39,964 bases of DNA from Sphaeroforma sirkka (Eukaryota > Opisthokonta > Ichthyosporea > Ichthyophonida): the NCBI GenBank assembly GCA_001586965.3, contig LUCW03000882.1, positions 1-39,964 on the forward strand, read 5' to 3'. Positions within the stretch are counted from its first letter, which is position 1, and every line of letters starts with the position of its first letter. The notes under the pieces are model-generated. The model was not told the DNA's origin and ran no database searches. It worked only from the letters and a program-made list of their open reading frames with translations. The position numbers and the translations under genes are program-made. This document shows, piece after piece, positions 11,201-25,000 of this stretch.

Positions 11201-14200
11201 AGTGAAATATAAATAGTTCGAAAGTGAGATATAAATAGTTCGAAAGTGAAATATAAATAGTTCGAAAGTGAAATATAAATAGTTCGAAAGTGAAATATAA
11301 ATAGTTCGAAAGTGAAATATAAATAGTTCGAAAGTGAAATATAAATAGTCCGAAAGTGAAATATAAATAGTTCGAAAGTGAAATATAAATAGTTCGAAAG
11401 TGAAATATAAATAGTTCGAAAGTGAAATATAAATAGTTCGAAAGTGAAATATAAATGGTTCGAAAGTGAAATATAAATAGTTCGAAAGTGAAATATAAAT
11501 AGTTCGAAAAAATATAAATAGTTCGAAAGTGAAATATAAATAGTTCGAAAGTGAAACATATATAATTCGAAAGTGAAATATAAATAATTCGAAAGTGAAA
11601 TATAAATAATTCGACAGTTTGAGATGTGCTTGAAATATAAATAGTTCGAAAGTGAAATATAAATAATTCGAAAGTGAAATATTCGAAAGTGAAATATAAA
11701 TAGTTCGAAAGTAAAATATAAATAGTTTGAAAGTGAATTATAAATAGTTTGAAAGTGAAATATAAATAGTTCGAAAGTGAAATATAAATAGTTCGAAAAT
11801 ATAAATAGTTCGAAAATATAAATAGTTCGAAAGTGAAATATAAATAGTTCGAAAGTGAAATATAAATAGTTCGAAAATATAAATAGTTCGAAAGTGAAAT
11901 ATGAATAGTTCGAAAGTGAAATAGAAATAGTTCGAAAGTGAAATATAAATGGTTTGAAAGTGAAATATAAATGGTTCGAAAGTGAAATATAAATAGTTCG
12001 AAAGTGAAATATAAATAGTTCGAAAGTGAAATATAAATAGTTCGAAAGTGAAATATAAATAGTTCGAAAGTGAAATATATAAATAGTTCGAAAGTGAAAT
12101 ATAAATAGTCCGAAAGTGAAATATAAATGGTTCGAAAGTGAAATATAAATAGTTCGAAAGTGAAATATAAATAGTTCGAAAATATAAATAGTTCGAAAGT
12201 GAAATATAAATAGTTCGAAAATATAAATAGTTCGAAAGTGAAAATATAAATAGTTCGAAAGTGAAATATAAATAGTTCGAAAATATAAATGGTTCGAAAG
12301 TGAAATATAAATAGTTCGAAAGTGAAATATAAATAGTTTGAAAGTGAAATATAAATAGTTCGAAAGTGAAATATAAATAGTTCGAAAGTGAAATATAAAT
12401 AGTTCGAAAGTGAAATATAAATAGTTCGAAAGTGAAATATAAATAGTTCGAAAGTGAAATATAAATAGTTCGAAAGTGAAATATAAATAGTCCGAAAGTG
12501 AAATATAAATAGTTCGAAAGTGAAATATAAATAGTTCGAAAATATAAATAGTTCGAAAGTGAAATATAAATAGTTCGAAAGTGAAACATATATAATTCGA
12601 AAGTGAAACATATATAATTCGAAAGTGAAATATAAATAATTCGACAGTTTGAGATGTGCTTGAAATATAAATAGTTCGAAAGTGAAATATAAATAGTTCG
12701 AAAGTGAAATATAAATAATTCGAAAGTGAAATATAAATAGTTCGAAAGTGAAATATAAATAGTTCGAAAGTGAAATATAAATAGTTCGAAAGTGAAATAT
12801 AAATAGTTCGAAAGTGAAATATAAATAGTTCGAAAGTGAAATATAAATAGTTCGAAAGTGAAATATAAATAGTTCGAAAGTGAAATATAAATAGTTCGAA
12901 AGTGAAATATAAATAGTTCGAAAGTGAAATATAAATAGTTCGAAAGTGAAATATAAATAGTTCGAAAGTGAAATATAAATAGTTCGAAAGTGAAATATAA
13001 ATAGTTCGAAAGTGAAATATAAATAGTTCGAAAGTGAAATATAAATAGTCCGAAAGTGAAATATAAATAGTTCGAAAGTGAAATATAAATAGTTCGAAAG
13101 TGAAATATAAATATAGTTCGAAAGTGAAATATAAATAGTTCGAAAGTGAAATATAAATAGTTCGAAAGTGAAATATAAATAGTCCGAAAGTGAAATATAA
13201 ATAGTTCGAAAGTGAAATATAAATAGTTCGAAAGTGAAATATAAATAGTTCGAAAGTGAAATATAAATAGTTCGAAAGTGAAATATAAATAGTTCGAAAG
13301 TGAAATATAAATAGTTCGAAAGTGAAATATAAATAGTTCGAAAGTGAAATATAAATAGTTCGAAAGTGAAATATAAATAGTTCGAAAGTGAAATATAAAT
13401 AGTTCGAAAGTGAAATATAAATAGTTCGAAAGTGAAATATAAATAGTTCGAAAGTGAAATATAAATAGTTCGAAAGTGAAATATAAATGGTTCGAAAGTG
13501 AAATATAAATAGTTCGAAAGTGAAATATAAATAGTTCGTGAAATATAAATAGTTCGAAAGTGAAATATAAATAGTTCGAAAGTGAAACATAAATAGTTCG
13601 AAAGTGAAATATAAATAGTTCGAAAGTGAAATATAAATAATTCGACAGTTTGAGATGTGCTTGAAATATAAATAGTTCGAAAGTGAAATATAAATAAATA
13701 GTTCGAAAGTGAAAAGTGAAATATAAATAGTTCGAAAGCAAAAAATATAAATAGTTCGAAAGTGAAATATAAATAGTTCGAAAGTGAAATATAAATAGTT
13801 CGAAAGTGAAAATATAAATAGTTCGAAAGTGAAATATAAATAGTTCGAAAGTGAAATATAAATAGTTCGAAAGTGAAATATAAATAGTTCGAAAGTGAAA
13901 TATAAATATCGAAAGTGAAATATAAATAGTTCGAAAGTGAAATATAAATAGTTCGAAAAGTGAAATATAAATAGTTCGAAAGTGAAATATAAATAGTTCG
14001 AATATAAATAGTTCGAAAGTGAAATATAAATAGTTCGAAAGTGAAACATATAAAGTTCGAAAGTGAAACATAAATAGTTCGAAAGTGAAATATAAATAGT
14101 TCGACAGTTTGAGAGTGAAATATAAATAGTTCGAAAGTGAAAATATAAATAGTTCGAAAGTGAAATATAAATAGTTCGAAAGTGAAATATAAAAAAAAGT

Positions 14201-15230
14201 TCGAAAGTGAAATATAAATAGTTCGAAAGTGAAATATAAATAGTTCGAAAGTGAAATATAAATAGTTCGAAAGTGAAATATAAATAGTTCGAAAGTGAAA
14301 TATAAATAGTTCGAAAGTGAAATATAAATAGTTCGAAAGTGAAATATAAATAGTTCGAAAGTGAAATATAAATAGTTCGAAAGTGAAATATAAATAGTTC
14401 GAAAGTGAAAATATAAATGGTTCGAAAGTGAAATATAAATAGTTCGAAAGTGAAATATAAATAGTTCGAAAGTGAAATATAAATAGTTCGAAAGTGAAAT
14501 AAATAGTTCGAAAGTGAAAACATAAATAGTCCGAAAGTGAAATATAAATAGTTCGAAAGTGAAATATAAATAGTTCGAAAGTGAAAAATAAATAGTTCGA
14601 AAGTGAAATATAAATAGTTCGAAAGTGAAATATAAATAGTTCGAAAGTGAAATAAATAGTTCGAAAGTGAAATATAAATAGTTCGAAAGTGAAATATAAA
14701 TAGTCCGAAAGTGAAATATAAATAGTTCGAAAGTGAAATATAAATAGTTCGAAAATATAAATAGTCCGAAAGTGAAATATAAATAGTTCGAAAGAAAAAT
14801 ATAAATAGTTCGAAAGTGAAACATAAATAGTTCGAAAGTGAAATATAAATAGTTCGAAAGAAATATGAATGTGCTTGAAATATAAATAGTTCGAAAGTGA
14901 AATATAAATAGTTCGAAAGTGAAATATAAATAAGTCCGAAAGTGAAATATAAAAGTTCGAAAGTGAAATATAAATAGTTCGAAAGTGAAATATAAATAGT
15001 TCGAAAGTGAAATATAAATAGTTCGAAAGTGAAATATAAATAGTTCAAAAGTGAAATATAAATAGTTCGAAAGTGAAATATAAATAGTTCGAAAGTGAAA
15101 TATAAATAGTTCGAAAGTGAAATATAAATAGTTCGAAAGTGAAATATAAATAGTTCGAAAGTGAAATATAAATAGTTCGAAAGTGAAATATAAATAGTCG
15201 AAAGTGAAATATAAATAGTTCGAAAGTGAA
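8295..15230. repeat. Left domain of the satellite: TTCG-rich with higher-order structure
   Basis: Most units carry TTCG. Clusters of variant units recur in the same order. One such run is GTGATATATAAAT, then AATTCG units, GTGAATTATAAAT, a short GAAATAGTTCG unit and two GGTTCG units. It starts near 8481, 9788 and 10463, and again near 24543 in the right domain. This points to a higher-order unit of about 650 to 675 bp in the first 2.4 kb. Confidence 0.7.
11613..11632 (+). repeat. Non-consensus marker segment within the satellite (copy 1 of 5)
   Basis: GACAGTTTGAGATGTGCTTG interrupts the 22-bp periodicity and is followed directly by AAATATAAATAG. Further exact copies start at 12643, 13644, 22618 and 24462. 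Degenerate relatives occur near 14103, 14870 and 17975. The copies share the preceding AATTCG units, so they were copied together with their neighbours. Confidence 0.85.
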
Positions 15231-18200
15231 ATATAAATAGTCTCGAAAGTGAAATATAAATAGTTCGAAAGTGAAATATAAATAGTTCGAAAGTGAAAAT
15301 ATAAATAGTTCGAAAGTGAAATATAAATAGTTCGAAAGTGAAACATAAATAGTTCGAAAGTGAAATATAAATAGTTCGAAAGTGAAATATAAATAGTTCG
15401 AAAGTGAAATATAAATAGTTCGAAAGTGAAATATAAATAGTTCGAAAGTGAAATATAAATAGTTCGAAAGTGAAACATAAATAGAAAGTGAAAAGTGAAA
15501 TATAAAATAGTCCGAAAGTGAAAATATAAATAGTCTCGAAAGTGAAATATAAATAGTTCGAAAGTGAAATATAAATAGTTCGAAAGTGAAATATAAATAG
15601 TTCGAAAGTGAAAATATAAATAGTTCGAAAGTGAAATATAAATAGTCCGAAAGTGAAATATAAATAGTTCGAAAGTGAAACATAAATAGTCCGAAAGTGA
15701 AATATAAATAGTTCGAAAGTGAAATATAAATAGTTCGAAAGTGAAATATAAATAGTTCGAAAGTGAAATATAAATAGTTCGAAAGTGAAATATAAATAGT
15801 CCGAAAGTGAAATATAAATAGTTCGAAAGTGAAATATAAATAGTCCGAAAGTGAAATATAAATAGTTCGAAAGTGAAATATAAATAGTCCGAAAGTGAAA
15901 TATAAATAGTCTCGAAAGTGAAATATAAATAGTCCGAAAGTGAACATAAATAGTTCGAAAGTGAAACATAAATAGTTCGAAAGTGAAATATAAATAGTCC
16001 GAAAGTGAAACATAAATAGTCCGAAAGTGAAATATAAATAGTTCGAAAGAAACATAAATAGTTCGAAAGTGAAATATAAATAGTCGAAAGTGAAATATAA
16101 ATAGTCCAAAAGAAAATATAAATAGTCCGAAAGTGAAACATAAATAGTCCGAGCGAAAAACATAAATAGTTCGAAAGTGAAATATAAATAGTCCGAAAAG
16201 TGAAATATAAATAGTCCGAAAAGAAATATAAATAGTTCGAAAGTGAAATATAAATAGTTCGAAAGTGAAATATAAATAGTTCGAAAGTGAAATATAAATA
16301 GTTCGAAAGTGAAACATAAATAGTCCGAAAGTGAAATATAAATAGTCCGAAAGTGAAATATAAAACATCGAAAGTGAAATATAAATAGTTCGAAAGTGAA
16401 ACATAAATAGTCCGAAAGTGAAATATAAATAGTCCGAAAGTGAAATATAAATAGTCCGAAAGTGAAATATAAATAGTTCGAAAGTGAAACATAAATAGTT
16501 CGAAAGAAAATATAAATAGTCCGAAAGTGAAACATAAATAGTCCGAAAGTGAAACATAAATAGTTCGAAAGTGAAATATAAAATAGTCCGAAAGTGAAAT
16601 ATAAATAGTCCGAAAGTGAAACATAAATAGTTCGAAAGTGAAACATAAAAGTTCGAAAGTGAAATATAAATAGTTCGAAAGTGAAATATAAATAGTTCGA
16701 AAGTGAAACATAAATAGTTCGAAAGTGAAATATAAATAGTTCGAAAGTGAAATATAAATAGTTCGAAAGTGAAATATAAATAGTCCGAAAGTGAAATATA
16801 AATAGTTCGAAAGTGAAATATAAATAGTTCGAAAGTGAAATATAAATAGTTCGAAAGTGAAATATAAATAGTTCGAAAGTGAAACATAAATAGTCCGAAA
16901 GAAAGTGAAATAAATAGTCTGAAAGTGAAATATAAATAGTCCGAAAGTGAAATATAAATAGTTCGAAAGTGAAACATAAATAGTTCGAAAGTGAAACATA
17001 AATAGTCCGAAAGTGAAATATAAATAGTCCGAAAGTGAAAATATAAATAGTCCGAAAGTGAAATATAAATAGTTCGAAAGTGAAACATAAATAGTCCGAA
17101 AGTGAAATATAAATAGTTCGAAAGTGAAATATAAATAGTCCGAAAGTGAAACATAAATAGTTCGAAAGTGAAATATAAATAGTTCGAAAGTGAAATATAA
17201 ATAGTTCGAAAGTGAAATATAAATAGTTCAAAAAGTGAAATATAAATAGTCCGAAAGTGAAACATAAATAGTTCGAAAGTGAAATATAAATAGTTCGAAA
17301 GTGAAATATAAATAGTCCGAAAGTGAAATATAAATAGTTCGAAAGTGAAAATATAAATAGTTCGAAAGTGAAATATAAATAGTCCAAAAGTGAAATATAA
17401 ATAGTTCGAAAGTGAAATATAAATAGTCCGAAAGTGAAATATAAATAGTTCGAAAGTGAAATATAAATAGTTCGAAAGTGAAATATAAATATCTCGCGCG
17501 AAAGTGAAATAAATAGTTCGAAAGTGAAATATAAATAGTTCGAAAGTGAAATATAAATAGTCCGAAAGTGAAACATAAATAGTCTCAAAAAGTGAAATAT
17601 AAATAGTTCGAAAGTGAAACATAAATAGTCGAAAGTGAAACATAAATAGTCCGAAAGTGAAATATAAATAGTTCGAAAGTGAAATATAAATAGTTCGAAA
17701 GTGAAACATAAATAGTTCGAAAGTGAAATATAAATAGTCCGAAAGTGAAATATAAATAGTCCGAAAGTGAAATATAAATAGTTCGAAAGTGAAATATAAA
17801 TAGTCCGAAAGTGAAATATAAATAGTCCGAAAGTGAAATATAAATAGTCCGAAAGTGAAATATAAATAGTCCGAAAGTGAAATATAAATAGTTCGAAAGT
17901 GAAACATAAATAGTCCGAAAGTGAAAAATATAAATAGTCGAAAGTGAAATATAAATAGTCGAAAGAAATATAAATAAGTGCTTGAAATATAAATAGTCCG
18001 AAAGTGAAATATAAATAGTCAAAAAAGTGAAATATAAATAGTCATAAAAGTGAAAATATATAAAGTTCGAAAGTGAAATATAAATAGTCCGAAAGTGAAA
18101 TATAAATAGTCCGAAAGTGAAATATAAATAGTCTCGAAAGTGAAACATAAATAGTCCGAAAGTGAAATATAAATAGTCTCGAAAGTGAAACATAAATAGT

Positions 18201-21200
18201 CCGAAAGTGAAAAATATAAATAGTCTCGAAAGTGAAATATAAATAGTTCGAAAGTGAAATATAAATAGTCCGAAAGTGAAATATAAATAGTCCAAAAGTG
18301 AAATATAAATAGTCCGAAAGTGAAATATAAATAGTTCTGAAAGTGAAATATAAATAGTTCGAAAGTGAAACATAAATAGTTCGAAAGTGAAATATAAATA
18401 GTCCGAAAGTGAAATATAAATAGTTCAAAAGTGAAATATAAATAGTCCGAAAGTGAAAATATAAATAGTTCGAAAGTGAAACATAAATAGTCCGAAAGTG
18501 AAATATAAATAGTTCGAAAGTGAAATATATAAATAGTTCAAAAGTGAAATATAAATAGTCCGAAAGTGAAATATAAATAGTCCGAAAGTGAAATATAAAA
18601 GTGAAAGTGAAATATAAATAGTTCGAAAGTGAAACATAAAAGTTCGAAAGTCCGAAAGTGAAATATAAATAGTCCGAAAGTGAAACATAAATAGTCTCGA
18701 AAGTGAAATATAAATAGTCCGAAAGTGAAACATAAATAGTCTCGAAAGTGAAATATAAATAGTTCGAAAGTGAAATATAAATATCAAAAAACATAAATAG
18801 TTCGAAAGTGAAATATAAATAGTCCGAAAGTGAAATATAAATAGTCCGAAAGTGAAATATAAATAGTCCGAAAGTGAAACATAAATAGTTCAAAAAAAAG
18901 TGAAATATAAATAGTTCGAAAGTGAAACATAAATAGTCCGAAAGTGAAACATAAATAGTCCGAAAGTGAAATATAAATAGTCCGAAAGTGAAATATAAAA
19001 ATAGTCTGAAAAGTGAAACATAAATAGTTCGAAAGTGAAACATAAATAGTCTTCGAAAGTGAAATATAAATAGTTCGAAAGTGGAAATATAAATAGTCGA
19101 AATGAAACATAAATAGTCCGAAAAACATGAAATAGTCCGAAAGTGAAACATAAATAGTCTCGAAAGTGAAATATAAATAGTTCGAAAGTGAAATATAAAT
19201 AGTCCGAAAGTGAAATATAAATAGTCCGAAAGTGAAATATAAATAGTCCGAAAGTGAAATATAAATAGTCCGAAAGTGAAATATAAATAGTTCGAAAGTG
19301 AAATATAAATAGTTCGAAAGTGAAACATAAATAGTTCGAAAAAGTGAAACATAAATAGTTCGAAAGTGAAATATAAATAGTTCGAAAGTGAAATATAAAT
19401 AGTCCGAAAGTGAAATATAAATAGTCCGAAAGTGAAATATAAATAGTCGAAAGTGAAATATAAATAGTTCGAAAGTGAAATATAAATAGTTCGAAAGTGA
19501 AATATAAATAGTTCGAAAGTGAAATATAAATAGTCTCGAAAGTGAAATATAAATAGTCCGAAAGTGAAACATAAATAGTCCGAAAGTGAAACATAAATAG
19601 TCCGCGCGAAACATAAATAGTCCGAAAGTGAAACATAAATAGTCCGAAAGTGAAATATAAATAGTCCGAAAGTGAAATATAAATAGTCTCGAAAGTGAAA
19701 CATAAATAGTTCGAAAGTGAAATATAAATAGTTCGAAAGTGAAATATAAATAGTCCGAAAGTGAAACATAAATAGTCGAAAGTGAAATATAAATAGTCCG
19801 AAAGTGAAAACATAAATAGTCCGAAAGTGAAACATAAATAGTCTCAAAAGAAAAACATAAATAGTTCGAAAGTGAAACATAAATAGTTCGAAAAAAGTGA
19901 AAATATAAATAGTCCGCGAAAAATAAAGTCCGAAAGTGAAATATAAATAGTCCGAAAGTGAAAATATAAATAGTCCGAAAGTGAAACATAAATAGTTCGA
20001 AAGTGAAAATATAAATAGTCCGAAAGTGAAATATAAATAGTCCGAAAGTGAAATATAAATAGTTCGAAAGTGAAATATAAATAGTCTCGAAGTGAAATAT
20101 AAATAGTCCGAAAGTGAAACATAAATAGTCCGAAAGTGAAACATAAATAGTCCGAAAGTGAAATATAAATAGTCTCAAAAAATATGAAATAAAAACATAA
20201 ATAGTTCGAAATGAAACATAAATAGTCTCGAAAGTGAAATATAAATAGTCCGAAAGTGAAACATAAATAGTCCGAAAGTGAAATATAAATAGTTCGAAAG
20301 TGAAATATAAATAGTTCGAAAGTGAAAATAAATAGTCCGAAAGTGAAATATAAATAGTCTCGAAAGTGAAATATAAATAGTCCGAAAGTGAAATATAAAT
20401 AGTTCGAAAGTGAAATATAAATAGTCCGAAAGTGAAATATAAATAGTCCGAAAGTGAAACATAAATAGTTCGAAAGTGAAACATAAATAGTTCGAAAGTG
20501 AAATATAAATAGTCTCGAAAGTGAAAACATAAATAGTCCGAAAGTGAAATATAAATAGTCCGAAAGTGAAATATAAATATCGAAGCTGAAAATATAAATT
20601 CGAAAGTGAAATATAAATAGTCCGAAAGCGAAAAATATAAATAGTTGAAAGTGAAACATAAATAGTTCGAAAGTGAAATATAAATAGTTCGAAAGTGAAA
20701 TATAAATAGTTCGAAAGTGAAATATAAATAGTTCGAAAGTGAAATATAAATAGTTCGAAAGTGAAATATAAATAGTTCGAAAGTGAAACATAAATAGTTC
20801 GAAAGTGAAACATAAATAGTCGAAAGTGAAATATAAATAGTCCGAAAGTGAAATATAAATATCGAAAGCGAAAATATAAATAGTCCGAAAGTGAAATATA
20901 AATAGTCCGAAAGTGAAATATAAATAGTCCGAAAGTGAAATATAAATAGTAGTCGAAAGTGAAATATAAATAGTCCGAAAGTGAAATATAAATAGTCCGA
21001 AAGTGAAATATAAATAGTTCGAAAGTGAAATATAAATAGTCGAAAGTGAAATATAAATAGTTCGAAAGTGAAATATAAATAGTTCGAAAGTGAAAATATA
21101 AATAGTCTCGAAACATAAATATAAAGAAAAAATAAAAAAGTCGAAAACATAAATAGTTCGAAAGTGAAATATAAATAGTTCGAAAGTGAAATATAAATAG

Positions 21201-22050
21201 TCGAAAACATAAATAGTCCGAAAGTGAAATATAAATAGTTCGAAAGTGAAATATAAATAGTTCGAAAGTGAAACATAAATAAAAAGTGAAACATAAATAG
21301 TTCGAAAGTGAAATATAAATAGTCCGAAAGTGAAACATAAATAGTTCGAAAGTGAAATATAAATAGTCCGAAAGTGAAATATAAATAGTCCGAAAGTGAA
21401 ATATAAATAGTCCGAAAGTGAAATATAAATAGTTCGAAAGTGAAACATAAATAGTCGAAAGTGAAATATATAAATAGTTCGAAAGTGAAACATAAATAGT
21501 CCGAAAGTGAAATATAAATAGTCCGAAAGTGAAATATAAATAGTCGAAAGAAAACATAAATAGTCCGAAAGTGAAATATAAATAGTCCGAAAGTGAAACA
21601 TAAAATAGTTCGAAAGTGAAAATAAAATAGTTCGAAAGTGAAATATAAATAGTCGAAAGTGAAACATAAATAGTCCGAAAGTGAAATATAAATAGTCCGA
21701 AAGTGAAATATAAATAGTTCGAAAGTGAAATATAAATAGTCCGAAAGTGAAACATAAATAGTCCGAAAGTGAAATATAAATAGTTCGAAAGTGAAATATA
21801 AATAGTCCGAAAGTGAAATATAAATAGTTCGAAAGTGAAATATAAATAGTTCGAAAGTGAAATATAAATAGTTCGAAAGTGAAATATAAATAGTTCGAAA
21901 GTGAAATATAAATAGTCCGAAAGTGAAATATAAATAGTTCGAAAGTGAAATATAAATAGTTCGAAAGTGAAATATAAATAGTCTCGAAAGTGAAATATAA
22001 ATAGTTCGAAAGTGAAATATAAATAGTTCGAAAGTGAAATATAAATAGTT
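15231..22050. repeat. Central domain of the satellite: TCCG, TCTCG and ACATAAAT variants
   Basis: From about 15.2 kb the units AGTCCGAAAG, AGTCTCGAAAG and GAAACATAAAT become common and intermix, while the GGTTCG, AATTCG and GATATATAAAT variants of the flanks are nearly absent. Small indels are also denser here. The change back to flank-type units is gradual near 21.9 to 22.2 kb. Confidence 0.65.
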
Positions 22051-25000
22051 CGAAAGAAAATATAAATAGTTCGAAAGTGAAATATAAATAGTTCGAAAGT
22101 GAAATATAAATAGTTCGAAAGTGAAATATAAAATAGTTCGAAAGTGAAATATAAATAGTTCGAAAGAAAATATAAATGGTTCGAAAGTGAAATATAAATA
22201 GTTCGAAAGTGAAATATAAATAGTTCGAAAGTGAAATATAAATAGTTCGAAAGTGAAATATAAATAGTTCGAAAAGTGAAATATAAATAGTCCGAAAGTG
22301 AAATATAAATAGTTCGAAAGTGAAATATAAATAGTTCGAAAGTGAAATATAAATAGTTCGAAAGTGAAATATAAATAGTTCGAAAGTGAAATATAAATAG
22401 TTCGAAAGTGAAATAGAAATAGTTCGAAAGTGAAATATAAATAGTTCGAAAGTGAAATATAAATAGTCCGAAAGTGAAATATAAATAGTTCGAAAGTGAA
22501 ATATAAATAGTTCGAAAATATAAATAGTTCGAAAGTGAAATATAAATAGTTCGAAAGTGAAACATAATAATTCGAAAGTGAAACATATATAATTCGAAAG
22601 TGAAATATAAATAATTCGACAGTTTGAGATGTGCTTGAAATATAAATAGTTCGAAAGTGAAATATAAATAATTCGAAAGTGAAATATAAATAATTCGAAA
22701 GTGATATATAAAAAGTTCGAAAGTGAAATATAAATAATTCGAAAGTGAAATATAAATAGTTCGAAAGTGAAATATAAATAGTTCGAAAGTGAAATATAAA
22801 TAGTTCGAAAGTGAAAATATAAATAGTTCGAAAGTGAAATATAAATAGTTCGAAAGTGAAATATAAATAGTTCGAAAGTGAAATATAAATAGTTCGAAAG
22901 TGAAATATAAATAGTTCGAAAGTGAAATATAAATAGTTCGAAAGTGAAATATAAATAGTTCGAAAATATAAATAGTTCGAAAGTGAAATATAAATAGTTC
23001 GAAAATATAAATAGTTCGAAAGTGAAATATAAATAGTTCGAAAGTGAAATATAAATAGTCTCAAAAGAAAATATAAATGGTTCGAAAGTGAAATATAAAT
23101 AGTTCGAAAGTGAAATATAAATAGTTCGAAAACATAAATAGTTCGAAAGTGAAATATATAAATAGTTCGAAAGTGAAATATAAATAGTTCGAAAGTGAAA
23201 TATAAATGGTTTGAAAGTGAAAATATAAATGGTTCGAAAGTGAAATATAAATAGTTCGAAAGTGAAATATAAATAGTTCGAAAGTGAAATATAAATAGTT
23301 CGAAAGTGAAATATAAATAGTTCGAAAGTGAAATATAAATAGTTCGAAAGTGAAATATAAATAGTCCGAAAGTGAAATATAAAATGGTTCGAAAGTGAAA
23401 TATAAATAGTTCGAAAGTGAAATATAAATAGTTCGAAAAAATATAAATAGTCTCGAAAGTGAAATATAAATAGTTCGAAAATATAAATAGTTCGAAAGTG
23501 AAATATAAATAGTTCGAAAGTGAAATATAAATAGTTCGAAAATATAAATGGTTCGAAAGTGAAATATAAATAGTTCGAAAGTGAAATATAAATAGTTCGA
23601 AAGTGAAATATAAATAGTTCGAAAGTGAAATATAAATAGTTCGAAAGTGAAATATAAATAGTCCGAAAGTGAAATATAAATAGTTCGAAAGTGAAATATA
23701 AATAGTTCGAAAGTGAAATATAAATAGTTCGAAAGTGAAATATAAATAGTTCGAAAGTGAAATATAAATAGTTCGAAAGTGAAATAGAAATAGTTCGAAA
23801 AAGTGAAATATAAATAGTTCGAAAGTGAAATATAAATAGTCCGAAAGTGAAATATAAATGGTTCGAAAGTGAAATATAAATAGTCTCGAAAGTGAAATAT
23901 AAATAGTTCGAAAATATAAATAGTTCGAAAGTGAAATATAAATAGTTCGAAAATATAAATAGTTCGAAAGTGAAATATAAATAGTTCGAAAGTGAAATAT
24001 AAATAGTTCGAAAATATAAATGGTTCGAAAGTGAAATATAAATAGTTCGAAAGTGAAATATAAATAGTTCGAAAGTGAAATATAAATAGTTCGAAAGTGA
24101 AATATAAATAGTTCGAAAGTGAAATATAAATAGTCCGAAAGTGAAATATAAATAGTTCGAAAGTGAAATATAAATAGTTCGAAAGTGAAATATAAATAGT
24201 TCGAAAGTGAAATATAAATAGTTCGAAAGTGAAATATAAATAGTTCGAAAGTGAAATAGAAATAGTTCGAAAGTGAAATATAAATAGTTCGAAAGTGAAA
24301 TATAAATAGTCCGAAAGTGAAATATAAATAGTTCGAAAGTGAAATATAAATAGTTCGAAAATATAAATAGTTCGAAAGTGAAATATAAATAGTTCGAAAG
24401 TGAAACATATATAATTCGAAAGTGAAACATATATAATTCGAAAGTGAAATATAAATAATTCGACAGTTTGAGATGTGCTTGAAATATAAATAGTTCGAAA
24501 GTGAAATATAAATAGTTCGAAAGTGAAATATAAATAATTCGAAAGTGATATATAAATAGTTCGAAAGTGAAATATAAATATTTCGAAAGTGAAATATAAA
24601 TAGTTCGAAAGTGAAATATAAATAGTTCGAAAGTGAATTATAAATAGTTCGAAAGTGAAATATAAATAGTTCGAAAGTGAAATATAAATAATTCGAAAGT
24701 GAAATAGTTCGAAAGTGAAATATAAATAATTCGAAAGTGAAATATAAATGGTTCGAAAGTGAAATATAAATGGTTCGAAAGTGAAATATAAATAGTTCGA
24801 AAATATAAATATTTCGAAAGTGAAATATAAATAGTTCGAAAGTGAAATAGAAATAGTTCGAAAGTGAAATATAAATAGTTCGAAAGAAAAATATAAATAG
24901 TTCGAAAGTGAAATATAAATGGTTCGAAAGTGAAACATAAATAGTTCGAAAGTGAAGTATAAATAGTTCGAAAGTGAAATATAAATAGTTCGAAAGTGAA

